DNA of 32,039 bases from Vibrio sp. Isolate32 (lineage in GTDB: Bacteria > Pseudomonadota > Gammaproteobacteria > Enterobacterales > Vibrionaceae), in contig NZ_JAKEUQ010000036.1 of NCBI RefSeq assembly GCF_022397955.1, positions 657-32,695 on the forward strand, read 5' to 3'. Below the pieces are notes generated by a model that saw only the letters and a program-made list of their open reading frames with translations, was not told where the DNA came from and did no database searches. The position numbers were made by a program, and so were the translations under genes. The stretch's first letter is position 1. Each line of letters begins with the position of its first letter. Of this stretch, positions 15,765 to 23,784 are shown piece after piece.

Positions 15765-16025
15765 TTATGATGATTGAGTGCTACCACCAGTTAACTTGCC
15801 ACATAGTCCTTTAGGAACGACCACGAATGCATCAGATTGGTTATCTTCTTTTGCTGTACCAGCACATGAACTTGTTTTAGTTGCACAGTCATTTTGGCCA
15901 GCTTTTGATACGCCATAGCATTTTTCTTTCGCTGCTGCTTCCGCAGGTGCTGATATAAGAACGGCACCGCCAAACGCTAGTACACTTGTGATTGCAGCTG
16001 TAACAGCAAGATTAGAATTTTTCAT
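15765..16025 (-). CDS. Bufferin-type RiPP precursor, DUF2282 (HvfA/BufA1-like)
   Basis: An 86-residue secreted precursor. Residues 1-30 form a Sec signal peptide (Lys2, hydrophobic core, APAEA before the cleavage site). The mature part holds four cysteines: Cys36 (KEKCYG), Cys47 (NDCA), Cys54 (SSCAG) and Cys75 (PKGLCGKLTGG), the DUF2282 pattern. In characterised bufferins a partner MNIO enzyme converts cysteines to copper-binding heterocycles, giving a periplasmic copper buffer. The ATG at 16025 is preferred over one 6 nt upstream because GAGGGA is then properly spaced. The MNIO, DUF2063 and DoxX genes follow. The residue usually Trp before the PKG motif is Phe here, as I recall the family. 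Confidence 0.87.
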   Translation of the reverse strand: MKNSNLAVTAAITSVLAFGGAVLISAPAEAAAKEKCYGVSKAGQNDCATKTSSCAGTAKEDNQSDAFVVVPKGLCGKLTGGSTQSS

Positions 16026-16242
16026 AGTCATTCCCTCTAGACTTAATAGTATTTACACATCGCAGGTTAATGAGTTGTTAACTTGCTTACTAAAAAGGAT
16101 AGGAACAACCCGAAAATAATTTCACAGCATTATAAGAAATATCAAAACTAGTGATGGTTAACTGTTAAGTGTTTGATTGGATGATGTTATTTTTTGATTA
16201 TTTTTTCTTCTTAATATTCTAAACGCAGCCTAGTGTTTAGGT

Positions 16243-16248
16243 TATAAT
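16243..16248 (+). promoter_or_regulatory. uvrD: -10 element of the uvrD promoter
   Basis: TATAAT is a perfect -10 hexamer; the -35 region 17 nt upstream (TAAACG) is weak. The predicted start of transcription at about 16255 falls just before the LexA-like box, leaving a short leader to the ATG at 16288. Confidence 0.6.
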
Positions 16249-16256
16249 CAACTTTT

Positions 16257-16272
16257 ATGTATAAATACCCAG
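16257..16272. promoter_or_regulatory. LexA-like SOS box of uvrD
   Basis: ATGTATAAATACCCAG differs at two positions from the E. coli uvrD SOS box (CTGTATATATACCCAG, from memory). It lies directly after the -10 element at 16243-16248, where LexA would block transcription. The left half-site lacks the leading C, so repression may be weak. Confidence 0.62.
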
Positions 16273-16287
16273 TAGTGAGCATATCCA

Positions 16288-18465
16288 ATGATAGATCCTT
16301 CGCTTTTACTCGATGGCCTAAACGACAAACAACGTGAGGCGGTCGCAGCACCTTTAGAAAACCTACTTATTCTGGCTGGTGCTGGTAGTGGTAAAACGCG
16401 AGTGTTGGTGCATCGTATCGCTTGGCTACAGAGCGTCGAGCAAGCATCGCCGTTCTCTATCATGTCAGTAACCTTCACCAATAAAGCGGCGGCAGAGATG
16501 CGTGGTCGTATTGAAGAGTTGATGATGGGTAGCTCGTCAGGCATGTGGAACGGTACCTTTCATGGTATTTGTCACCGCATTCTGCGTGCTCACTACCTAG
16601 ATGCAAAATTGCCGGAAGATTTCCAGATCATTGACTCCGATGATCAGATTCGTCTATTGCGCCGCTTAATCAAAGCACAGAACCTCGATGATAAGCAGTG
16701 GCCTGCTAAGCAAGCTTCGTGGTGGATCAACGGCAAGAAAGATGAAGGCCTGCGCCCGAGCCACATTGATGCCTACCATGATCCAGTAACTCAAACATGG
16801 TTAAAGATTTACTCGGCTTATCAAGAAGCGTGTGACCGTGCTGGATTGGTGGACTTTGCGGAGATTTTGCTGAGGTCGCACGAGCTACTGCGAGACAAGA
16901 AACACATTCGTGAGCACTACCAAGCTCGCTTTAAGCATATTCTGGTCGACGAATTCCAAGATACCAACAACATCCAATATGCTTGGCTGCGTATGATGGT
17001 GGGCCCTGATTGTCGAGTGATGATCGTTGGTGATGATGACCAATCCATCTACGGCTGGCGTGGTGCAAAAATCGAGAATATTCAGAAGTTCTTGGACGAG
17101 TTCCCGGGCGCTTCAACGATTCGATTAGAGCAAAACTACCGTTCAACCAAAACCATCTTGCAAGCATCGAACGAGCTTATCTCAAACAACACTGAGCGTA
17201 TGGGTAAAGAGTTGTGGACCGATGGTAACGATGGTGAGCCAATCTCCGTCTACTCAGCATACAACGAGCTTGATGAAGCCCGCTTCACGGTAAGTAAGAT
17301 TAAAGAGTGGCAAGAGAAAGGTGGTGCGTTAGAAGATACCGCGATGCTTTATCGTAATAACGCCCAATCTCGTGTGCTTGAAGAAGCGCTTATCCAAGGT
17401 GGCCTGCCTTACCGAATCTACGGTGGCATGCGATTCTTCGAGCGTCAGGAAATCAGAGATGCTTTGAGCTACCTGCGCTTAATGAGTAACCGCAGCAATG
17501 ATGCGGCATTCGAACGTGTCGTTAATACGCCGACTCGTGGCTTGGGTGATAAAACGTTAGAAACGATTCGTCTTGCAGCGCGTGATCGTGGTGCAACCAT
17601 GTGGGAAGCCAGTGTTGCTCTGATAGAAGAGCAAGTGTTACCAGGTCGTGCTGCGGGTGCTTTGAGCCGCTTTATTGAACTTATCAATGCGCTTGAAGAT
17701 GACACGATAGAACTGAGTCTGCATGAGCAAACCGACCACGTGATTAAATCGTCTGGCTTGTTTGCGATGTACGAGCAAGAGAAGGGTGAGAAGTCGAAGG
17801 CTCGAATTGAGAACTTGGAAGAATTGGTTACCGCAACTCGTCAGTTCGAGAAGCCTGAAGAAGCCGATGAGATGAGCATGCTAACAGCATTCTTAACGCA
17901 TGCGGCTTTGGAAGCGGGTGAAGGTCAGGCTGATGAGTTTGATGACGCGGTTCAACTTATGACTCTACACAGTGCTAAAGGTCTAGAGTTCCCAATGGTG
18001 TTCATGGTGGGTGTCGAAGAGGGCATGTTCCCAAGCCAGATGTCGGCCGAAGAAGCGGGGCGTTTAGAAGAAGAGCGTCGTCTTTGTTATGTAGGTATGA
18101 CGCGTGCGATGGAGAAACTGTACATCACTTACGCTGAGATGCGTCGCTTGTACGGACAAGACAAATACCACAAACCATCACGCTTTATTCGAGAGTTGCC
18201 AGAAACTTGTTTGGATGAAGTTCGCATGAAAGCGCAGGTTAGTCGCCCTGCGAGCAGTGGTCGCTTTAGCCAAACTGCAGTCAAAGAGAACTTCAATGAA
18301 ACAGGCTTTAGCTTAGGCTCTCGCGTGAAGCACCCTAAGTTTGGTGAAGGTACTATCATCAACTTTGAAGGAAGTGGCCCACAGAGCCGAGTACAAGTGG
18401 CGTTTAACGGTGAAGGGATTAAGTGGCTGGTGACAGCCTATGCTCGCTTGGAAAGGCTAGGTTAA
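16288..18465 (+). CDS. uvrD: DNA helicase II UvrD
   Basis: A 725-residue SF1A 3'-5' helicase for nucleotide excision and mismatch repair. Motif Q is in LNDKQREAV, Walker A GAGSGKT lies at residues 31-37, Walker B/motif II is VDEFQDTN, motif III is GDDDQSIYGWRGA, motif IV is LEQNYRS, and motifs V and VI are LMTLHSAKGLEF and RLCYVGMTRA. The C-terminal Tudor-like domain (GSRVKHPKFGEGTI) binds RNA polymerase in E. coli. Full length and a normal length for the family (E. coli 720). Rep is excluded by the Tudor domain and context. A LexA-like box upstream suggests SOS induction. Confidence 0.97.
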   Translation: MIDPSLLLDGLNDKQREAVAAPLENLLILAGAGSGKTRVLVHRIAWLQSVEQASPFSIMSVTFTNKAAAEMRGRIEELMMGSSSGMWNGTFHGICHRILRAHYLDAKLPEDFQIIDSDDQIRLLRRLIKAQNLDDKQWPAKQASWWINGKKDEGLRPSHIDAYHDPVTQTWLKIYSAYQEACDRAGLVDFAEILLRSHELLRDKKHIREHYQARFKHILVDEFQDTNNIQYAWLRMMVGPDCRVMIVGDDDQSIYGWRGAKIENIQKFLDEFPGASTIRLEQNYRSTKTILQASNELISNNTERMGKELWTDGNDGEPISVYSAYNELDEARFTVSKIKEWQEKGGALEDTAMLYRNNAQSRVLEEALIQGGLPYRIYGGMRFFERQEIRDALSYLRLMSNRSNDAAFERVVNTPTRGLGDKTLETIRLAARDRGATMWEASVALIEEQVLPGRAAGALSRFIELINALEDDTIELSLHEQTDHVIKSSGLFAMYEQEKGEKSKARIENLEELVTATRQFEKPEEADEMSMLTAFLTHAALEAGEGQADEFDDAVQLMTLHSAKGLEFPMVFMVGVEEGMFPSQMSAEEAGRLEEERRLCYVGMTRAMEKLYITYAEMRRLYGQDKYHKPSRFIRELPETCLDEVRMKAQVSRPASSGRFSQTAVKENFNETGFSLGSRVKHPKFGEGTIINFEGSGPQSRVQVAFNGEGIKWLVTAYARLERLG

Positions 18466-18496
18466 TTGCTAACGCGACAAGGTTTAAACTATGAAT

Positions 18497-18518
18497 GGCT
18501 GCCTCAGGGCAGCTTTTT
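18497..18518 (+). terminator. Terminator after uvrD
   Basis: GCTGCC (18498-18503) pairs with GGCAGC (18508-18513) around a TCAG loop, followed by five T. It ends uvrD transcription before the oppositely oriented sRNA. The 74 nt between it and the sRNA terminator hold nothing I recognise. Confidence 0.88.
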
Positions 18519-18592
18519 ATTGCTAGTAAGTATGGTTATAGAGATTACTGAACTCTTATTGTCATGAATAAGCGATTCGTAGACTAATAAAG

Positions 18593-19007
18593 AAAAACCC
18601 CGAGAGCTTGCGCTCATCGGGGTCTATAGTCTTACTCGCAGCAATCCGGCTACTAAGTGTGCTCCATGCATCAAATCCATGATAGTGTGCTGTTATCCTT
18701 CAGCGTATTCCTTTCGTCGCCTTCCTAGCGGTGTCCTTGATCTTATCCTGATCTGCCAACAATCCTCGTTAGCGCGCGTCACTTGTTCCTTGAGCGGTGT
18801 CCTTTACATCATCCTGATGTTCAGTCCTTTCCTCATCCAGAGGTGTCCATTGTCTTTCCTTAGTAGCAACCATCCTAGTTACTATTGCGTCCATTCAATG
18901 TCCATTTCGCTATCCATGCCGATTATTCATCCTGAGTAATCGAATCTTCATCCTGAAGATAACCAAGTCCTTGGCGTTTCCTGTTCCGTGTCAGCATCCT
19001 TCCGACA
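18593..19007 (-). ncRNA. csrB: CsrB-family regulatory RNA (CsrA sponge)
   Basis: A roughly 415-nt untranslated RNA on the minus strand filling the uvrD-ggt gap. Hand counting gives 28 GGA motifs, 18 of them as AGGA, many inside short hairpins such as CATCAGGATGATG and CTTCAGGATGAAG, with the repeated CAGGATG and AAGGACA units typical of E. coli CsrB. Such RNAs sequester CsrA and relieve its control of translation. The start (about 19007) is set by a promoter at 19014-19041. The 3' end is an intrinsic terminator: stem CCCCGA/TCGGGG (18598-18622) and a U run given by A bases 18593-18597. Vibrios carry several paralogues; which one this is cannot be told from here. Confidence 0.92.
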
Positions 19008-19013
19008 CCAATC

Positions 19014-19041
19014 ATATTACCGATTCCTTATTTATCAGCAA
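19014..19041 (-). promoter_or_regulatory. Promoter of the csrB-like RNA
   Basis: On the minus strand the -35 is TTGCTG (19036-19041) and the -10 is TAATAT (19014-19019), with a 16-nt spacer. Transcription would start near 19007 at the first GTGTC hairpin that holds the first GGA. Confidence 0.65.
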
Positions 19042-19165
19042 TGGTGGATAAGCGAATTTCCATATAATTATTTGAACGATAAATATACGTATTGTTTTAT
19101 TTCAATTAGTTACGATATATTGGTGCCTAAATTCGCAGTTAAATATCGATATTTACTCACTGCCT

Positions 19166-19183
19166 TGTGAGAGATCTCGCACA
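19166..19183. promoter_or_regulatory. VarA/UvrY (GacA-family) binding site upstream of csrB
   Basis: TGTGAGAGATCTCGCACA is an 18-bp inverted repeat. It matches the E. coli csrB UvrY site TGTGAGAGATCTCTTACA (from memory) at 16 of 18 positions. Its centre lies about 167 bp upstream of the predicted csrB start, a far-upstream position like that in E. coli. It sits in the loop side of a longer inverted repeat (19160-19189, CTGCCTTGTG/CACAAGGCAG) just after the end of ggt, which may also act as the ggt 3' hairpin. VarA is the Vibrio response regulator expected to bind. Confidence 0.75.
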
Positions 19184-19213
19184 AGGCAGGGAGTAAAAAG
19201 GGAGTATTTTCCC

Positions 19214-20971
19214 TTACTGGCCGATAGCAGCGCCTTCACGACGAGGGTCTGCTGCACCTTCTAGACCATCTTTTGTGATGCGAATAGCGTGTAAACCTGA
19301 GTTAAGATCGCGAATGTTAACTTCAAATCCCATCTTTTCGAGCTCAGGTTTAAAGTTTTCCGCCGATGTTCCTTTTTCCAAATCTAGCGTGCCGAAGCGG
19401 TTTAGGAAGTGCGGTTGGTTGATCGCTTGCTGGATATCCATGTCCCATTGGGTATGAGCAATGATCGCTTGTGCTACATAACCTATGATACGGCTACCAC
19501 CCGGAGATCCAATCGCCATGTAAGGCTTATCGTCTTGCATGATGATAGTTGGTGCCATTGAAGAGCGTGGACGCTTGCCTGGCTCAAGTCGGTTTGCGAT
19601 AGGTTTGCCGTCGTTGTGGGTCTTGAACGAGAAGTCGGTCAGTTCGTTATTCAGTAGGAAGCCTCTGACCATCAAGCGTGAGCCAAACGCATTCTCAATG
19701 GTGGTGGTCATCGATACGACATTACCTTCGCTATCGACAATATTGAAGTGGCTAGTGGACGGTAACTCAATAGATACATCTTGGCTGCGCAGCATTGCGT
19801 GATCCCACGGCGGGGTGCCTGATGGCGCACTTGCTAATGCCTTACTTGCAGTAATTAATTGGGCCCGTTCCTGCAAATAGTCAGTATTCACTAACCCTTG
19901 GGTTGGTATTGGTACGTAATCTTGATCTGCCATGTACATACCACGGTCTGCAAAGGCTAAACGAGAAGCGTCCGCTAACACTTGCCAAGATTTTGCGTCG
20001 TTTGGTCCCCATGATTTGAGGTCAAACTGCTCGGTCATCGCTAAAATCTGGCCAACGGTTAAAGCGCCTGAACTCGGTGGCCCCATTCCACATATATCGT
20101 AGATCTCATAAGCAGAACAAATTGGTTCGCGTTGTTTTATTGAGTATGCGTCGAAGTCTTTTTGTGCCAATACACCCGGGTTACCTTTGGCGGTTTGTAC
20201 AGTGTTGATGATGTCAGCAGAAACTTCGCCTTGATAGAAAGCCTTAGCGCCATCCTTTGAGATAGCGTTTAACGTTGCCGCGTATTCTGGGTTCTTAAGT
20301 TGAGTACCAGCTGTTTTCGGGCTGCCATCGGCATTGAAGAAGTAGGCTTTGGTGGTGGCAAAACGGCTCAGTCGCTCTTGATCATTTTCAATCAAGGTCG
20401 CTAAACGTGGGCTGATGGTAAAACCTTCTTCAGCTAGCTGAGCAATGGGCTTAATAAGTGATGCCCATTCTAACTTGCCGTATTTCTGGTGAGTGTCCCA
20501 CAACAATTGCACCGTGCCCGGTGTCGCAACAGAGCGACCGCCAACCACAGCATCATAGAATTTAAGCGGTTGTCCGTTTTCGTCTTGGAATAGACGTGGT
20601 GTGGCATCAAGTGGCGCGGTTTCACGGCCATCATAGGTTTTAAGTTGCTTGTCCTTGCCATCAAAATAAACAAGAAACGCGCCACCGCCAATACCGGACG
20701 ATTGAGGCTCCACTAAGCCAAGCATCAGTTGTACGGCAACCATGGCATCAATGGCGTTACCACCACGAGCAAGTACATCAGCACCTGCTTGTGTTGCAAG
20801 AGGGTTGGCCGCAGTGACCATCCATTCTTTGGCTTTAACGAGTTGTTTGGTTTCTAAACCACTACTTTGTTCTGGAGCGACGGAATCGGCAGCTTGATTT
20901 GCCCAACTGATGTGAGAGGCAAAAAGTAGGGTAGAAGTGGCGAGGGTTGTTAGTTTTGTTTTCCACTGCAT
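19214..20971 (-). CDS. ggt: Gamma-glutamyltranspeptidase
   Basis: A 585-residue periplasmic enzyme that cleaves glutathione and other gamma-glutamyl compounds. An N-terminal signal peptide ends near ISWANQA (about residue 24). It self-cleaves before the catalytic threonine, here Thr406 in LPSTSHFN, giving large and small subunits. Substrate-binding features are YDGRETAP (Arg116), RPRSSMAPT and the oxyanion loop GSPGGSR. Length and motif spacing are normal for the family. It is monocistronic as far as can be seen, with the csrB regulatory site starting 31 nt past the stop. Confidence 0.96.
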   Translation of the reverse strand: MQWKTKLTTLATSTLLFASHISWANQAADSVAPEQSSGLETKQLVKAKEWMVTAANPLATQAGADVLARGGNAIDAMVAVQLMLGLVEPQSSGIGGGAFLVYFDGKDKQLKTYDGRETAPLDATPRLFQDENGQPLKFYDAVVGGRSVATPGTVQLLWDTHQKYGKLEWASLIKPIAQLAEEGFTISPRLATLIENDQERLSRFATTKAYFFNADGSPKTAGTQLKNPEYAATLNAISKDGAKAFYQGEVSADIINTVQTAKGNPGVLAQKDFDAYSIKQREPICSAYEIYDICGMGPPSSGALTVGQILAMTEQFDLKSWGPNDAKSWQVLADASRLAFADRGMYMADQDYVPIPTQGLVNTDYLQERAQLITASKALASAPSGTPPWDHAMLRSQDVSIELPSTSHFNIVDSEGNVVSMTTTIENAFGSRLMVRGFLLNNELTDFSFKTHNDGKPIANRLEPGKRPRSSMAPTIIMQDDKPYMAIGSPGGSRIIGYVAQAIIAHTQWDMDIQQAINQPHFLNRFGTLDLEKGTSAENFKPELEKMGFEVNIRDLNSGLHAIRITKDGLEGAADPRREGAAIGQ

Positions 20972-21062
20972 GATCTTCTCCTTTTAATATGCAGAGCTAG
21001 ATTGGCAGTGGAAAGGTAAGATAGCCAGTACGTTGTTAACGAATTGTAATCTTGATTCGAAT

Positions 21063-21725
21063 TTAAGCGATTAAACCAGACAGCGACTGCCAAAGAATAC
21101 TGACGCCAATTAGGCTGAACACAACACCACATAAGCCATCAATATAGACTGTCGCTTCACTCAGTTTCTTTTGTAGAGCCTTGGTCGAAAGCATCCACGC
21201 CAGTAGTGAGAACCAAAACAGAGACAGACCAAATAGGATGATAAGCGCAAAGCCTTTACCGGATAGAGACATGTCGGCAGGCACCAAACTCGACATCAAA
21301 CTGATGAAGAATACTAACGCCTTTGGGTTGAGAATATTGGTCGCAAAGCCTTTCGAAAATGCCTGGCGTTTGTTGGTCAGGATTAGATCTTTGGAATTGA
21401 CCGTGTCTGTCTCTTCTTCATGGTGGCTAATGAGCTGCCATGTTGCTTTTAACGCACCAAAGCCGAGATACAGTAAGTAGCTGCCGCCAGCCAATTGTAT
21501 GAGCGCAAAAAGAGTTGGGTGCTGGTGGACTAGGTAACTGATACCCGTCAGGCTTAACAATGAATGCAGCAAGATCCCGCAAGAAAGGCCGAGAGCAATG
21601 TATAAGCCAGTTTGTCGCCCGTGGCGTGTTGCGTTTTGTACCACAAGTGCAAAGTCAGGTCCTGGGCTCATCAAAGCGATAAAGTGGATAGAGGCGAGCG
21701 TGACTAATATGGTGACTTCATTCAT
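21063..21725 (-). CDS. LysE/RhtB-family amino acid exporter
   Basis: A 220-residue inner-membrane protein with about six hydrophobic helices. SPGPDFALV in the first helix and the following GRQTGLYIALGLSCGI are the LysE/RhtB signature. ILNPKALVFF in the middle is also conserved. The family exports amino acids such as threonine, homoserine or lysine, and the substrate here cannot be told. An AraC-family gene lies 89 nt upstream on the same strand and is a likely regulator, a common pairing. Confidence 0.92.
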   Translation of the reverse strand: MNEVTILVTLASIHFIALMSPGPDFALVVQNATRHGRQTGLYIALGLSCGILLHSLLSLTGISYLVHQHPTLFALIQLAGGSYLLYLGFGALKATWQLISHHEEETDTVNSKDLILTNKRQAFSKGFATNILNPKALVFFISLMSSLVPADMSLSGKGFALIILFGLSLFWFSLLAWMLSTKALQKKLSEATVYIDGLCGVVFSLIGVSILWQSLSGLIA

Positions 21726-21814
21726 ATCTGTTCCAATAACTAGGTTGTTCTGTTGAGAGTTGTTGAGCGCAGCTTACCGTGATTTCGATTCTCTCAATTG
21801 TAAATTATCAACAC

Positions 21815-22609
21815 TTAGTTAATTTTCGATGGAGAAACACCAAATGCGGTCTTAAATGCCTTTGAAAAATGGGCTTGATCGTAGAAACCCACTTGATGAG
21901 CGACCTCAGTACCGCCGACACCTGATTTAATTAATCGCATGCCTTGCTCCATGCGTAAGCGGCTTAACCATGCATAAGGGGTGATGCCCATTTTGTTCTT
22001 AAAATGACGCTGAAATTGAGTCGTCGTCAGATCACACAGCTCAGAAAGCTGCTCCAAGCGCACCGGTTGGTCGAGGTTTGCCATTAAATAGTCTTTGAGT
22101 GTATTCACCGATTGAGTACCAAGCTTCACCTGAGTTTTCGATCCAAACTGCGCGTAACGATCAACAATCGTCGAAAAGCCTTCGAATGGCAGGCAATCTT
22201 GGGCGAGTTGGCTGATGTTTGGATTGATAAGCAGCCCATGAAGGTTACGCAATTGTAAAAAAGTCGCTTGATCGGAGAGGATCAATTCAGAAAAGCTCAA
22301 AGCGTGACCATTTTTGCTGTGATCGGCAAGATCGCCAAACCATTGAGGTGAGACAGAAAATACACTTACTTGGTAACCCGATTCGAGCTTTGAATGACCA
22401 TCATGCAGCTCATCGGGGGGCATCATCACCACTTGTCCGGCGCCCGCGTGGTAGCTCGTCCCTTTATAGACAAACTTTTGCTGCCCTTGGGTGATTAGGC
22501 CGATGTGAAAGTCCAAGTGATAGTGGCGCTGAAAGGCAAACTCTTGGTATTGAGCTTGGATCAGGCTGATATCTTGGCTAGATGTCGAGTAGTAGTGGAC
22601 TTTATCCAT
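21815..22609 (-). CDS. AraC-family transcriptional regulator
   Basis: A 264-residue regulator with an N-terminal cupin-like sensing domain (HYHLDFHIGLITQGQQKF, then GQVVMMPPDELHDG) and a C-terminal double helix-turn-helix (LSELCDLTTTQFQRHFKNKM, then GMRLIKSG, then VGFYDQAHFSKAFKTAFGVSP). It resembles the group that controls adjacent LysE exporters. The ATG at 22609 is preferred. A TTG at 22630 would add seven residues but lies within the rarD terminator stem. No clear ribosome binding site precedes the ATG, so the start is uncertain. Confidence 0.88.
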   Translation of the reverse strand: MDKVHYYSTSSQDISLIQAQYQEFAFQRHYHLDFHIGLITQGQQKFVYKGTSYHAGAGQVVMMPPDELHDGHSKLESGYQVSVFSVSPQWFGDLADHSKNGHALSFSELILSDQATFLQLRNLHGLLINPNISQLAQDCLPFEGFSTIVDRYAQFGSKTQVKLGTQSVNTLKDYLMANLDQPVRLEQLSELCDLTTTQFQRHFKNKMGITPYAWLSRLRMEQGMRLIKSGVGGTEVAHQVGFYDQAHFSKAFKTAFGVSPSKIN

Positions 22610-22614
22610 GGCAT

Positions 22615-22654
22615 AAAAAAGCTTGGTCAAATTATCATCAATTCAACCAAGCTT
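22615..22654 (-). terminator. Terminator of rarD
   Basis: On the minus strand AAGCTTGGT (from 22654) pairs with ACCAAGCTT (to 22619) around an 18-nt loop and is followed by a T run (A bases 22615-22620). It lies 41 nt past the rarD stop and abuts the AraC gene start. Confidence 0.75.
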
Positions 22655-22695
22655 ATCTCTGTATCTTTAGATTGTCTTGTAAAAAACGATCAGTG

Positions 22696-23604
22696 TTAGC
22701 TTTTCGCTTGCTTACTCTTCTTGTTATTACGCAGACCGTCGAAGCTGAAGATCACCAGTGCGCCCCAAATGAAAGCAAAGGTAATTGCCTTATCCATGGT
22801 AAAGGCTTCACCGTAGATCAACACCGCAAGCAAGAACATCAAGCTAGGGCCAATGTACTGGAAGAAGCCCAATGTCGAAAGCTTGAGTCTGGTTGCTGCA
22901 CCCGTAAAGCAAAGCAGTGGCAGAGTGGTAATTACCCCAGCAGCGACCAGCAGTAAATTTAGCTGCATTGGATTCGCCAAGAAATCAGAAGTTGCTGTGT
23001 CTGCAATGAATAATAAGTAGATCGCCGCCGCTGGCAGCATCACTAAGGTCTCAATAAACAAGCCAGTCTGCGCTTCTAGGTTCACTTTCTTACGGAGCAA
23101 GCCATAGAAACCAAAAGAAAAGGCCAGTGCAATAGCGACAACTGGAATCGAACCAAAGGCGATTAGCTGGATAAGCACACCGATAGCCGCAAGTGCCACC
23201 GCACACCATTGAAGTTTTCTCAGACGTTCACCAAGGAAGAACATCCCAAGCAATACGTTAATCAAAGGGTTGATGTAGTAGCCGAGGCTGGCATCCAGCA
23301 TGTGATTGGCATTGACTGCCCAGATGAAGATCAGCCAGTTAGCACCCACCAAGAGAGAAGTTGCCACCAAAAACATCATTTTCGGTTTTGAAGTCAGAGT
23401 ATCGCGCACTTTGCGCCAGCCACGACCAACGTGTAGCAGTAAAGCGAGTAGGAAAAAGGACCATACTACACGGTGGCTCAGGATCTCGAGAGGGGATACT
23501 TCACTGAGAGATTTGAAGTATATGGGAGCGATTCCCCACATGGTGTACGCGCCAATCGCAAGCAGTATTCCTTGGCGTGTACGCTGTTGTTCGTCTTGTG
23601 TCAT
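22696..23604 (-). CDS. rarD: EamA-family transporter RarD
   Basis: A 302-residue inner-membrane protein of the drug/metabolite transporter superfamily with about ten helices. The start region (RQGILLAIGAYTMWGIAPIY) and the SHRVVWSF and GYYINPLINVLLG segments are typical of RarD. The function is poorly known; chloramphenicol resistance was reported for a Pseudomonas homologue, as I recall. It is divergent from recQ with a 180-nt spacer, and the rarD-recQ neighbourhood is conserved in Vibrio. Confidence 0.92.
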   Translation of the reverse strand: MTQDEQQRTRQGILLAIGAYTMWGIAPIYFKSLSEVSPLEILSHRVVWSFFLLALLLHVGRGWRKVRDTLTSKPKMMFLVATSLLVGANWLIFIWAVNANHMLDASLGYYINPLINVLLGMFFLGERLRKLQWCAVALAAIGVLIQLIAFGSIPVVAIALAFSFGFYGLLRKKVNLEAQTGLFIETLVMLPAAAIYLLFIADTATSDFLANPMQLNLLLVAAGVITTLPLLCFTGAATRLKLSTLGFFQYIGPSLMFLLAVLIYGEAFTMDKAITFAFIWGALVIFSFDGLRNNKKSKQAKS

Positions 23605-23784
23605 GTCACTTTCTCTGGCACGAAGTGCTTATTAATAGGATTTATATTGAGAGTTGGTCAGTATAGGAGCGTTAACCCTTTTCACCTAACAATTTGCGGT
23701 TTAATTCGCCAGCATTCCACTCTACAATGTGCGACTTGCTTGCCGATGCTGCATGCTGACTTTATACCTCGATTAGGAACCACA

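Noticed and set aside
16032..16242. SigF/ECF-type promoter for the RiPP operon
   Set aside because: TTAACC and GTTAAC words are present on the minus strand, but no matching -10 at a proper distance could be fixed, so no promoter is called.
18679..19170. Two plus-strand reading frames of 86 and 60 codons in the uvrD-ggt gap
   Set aside because: They lie over the CsrB-like RNA and its upstream region on the opposite strand, lack ribosome binding sites and have no recognisable protein features.
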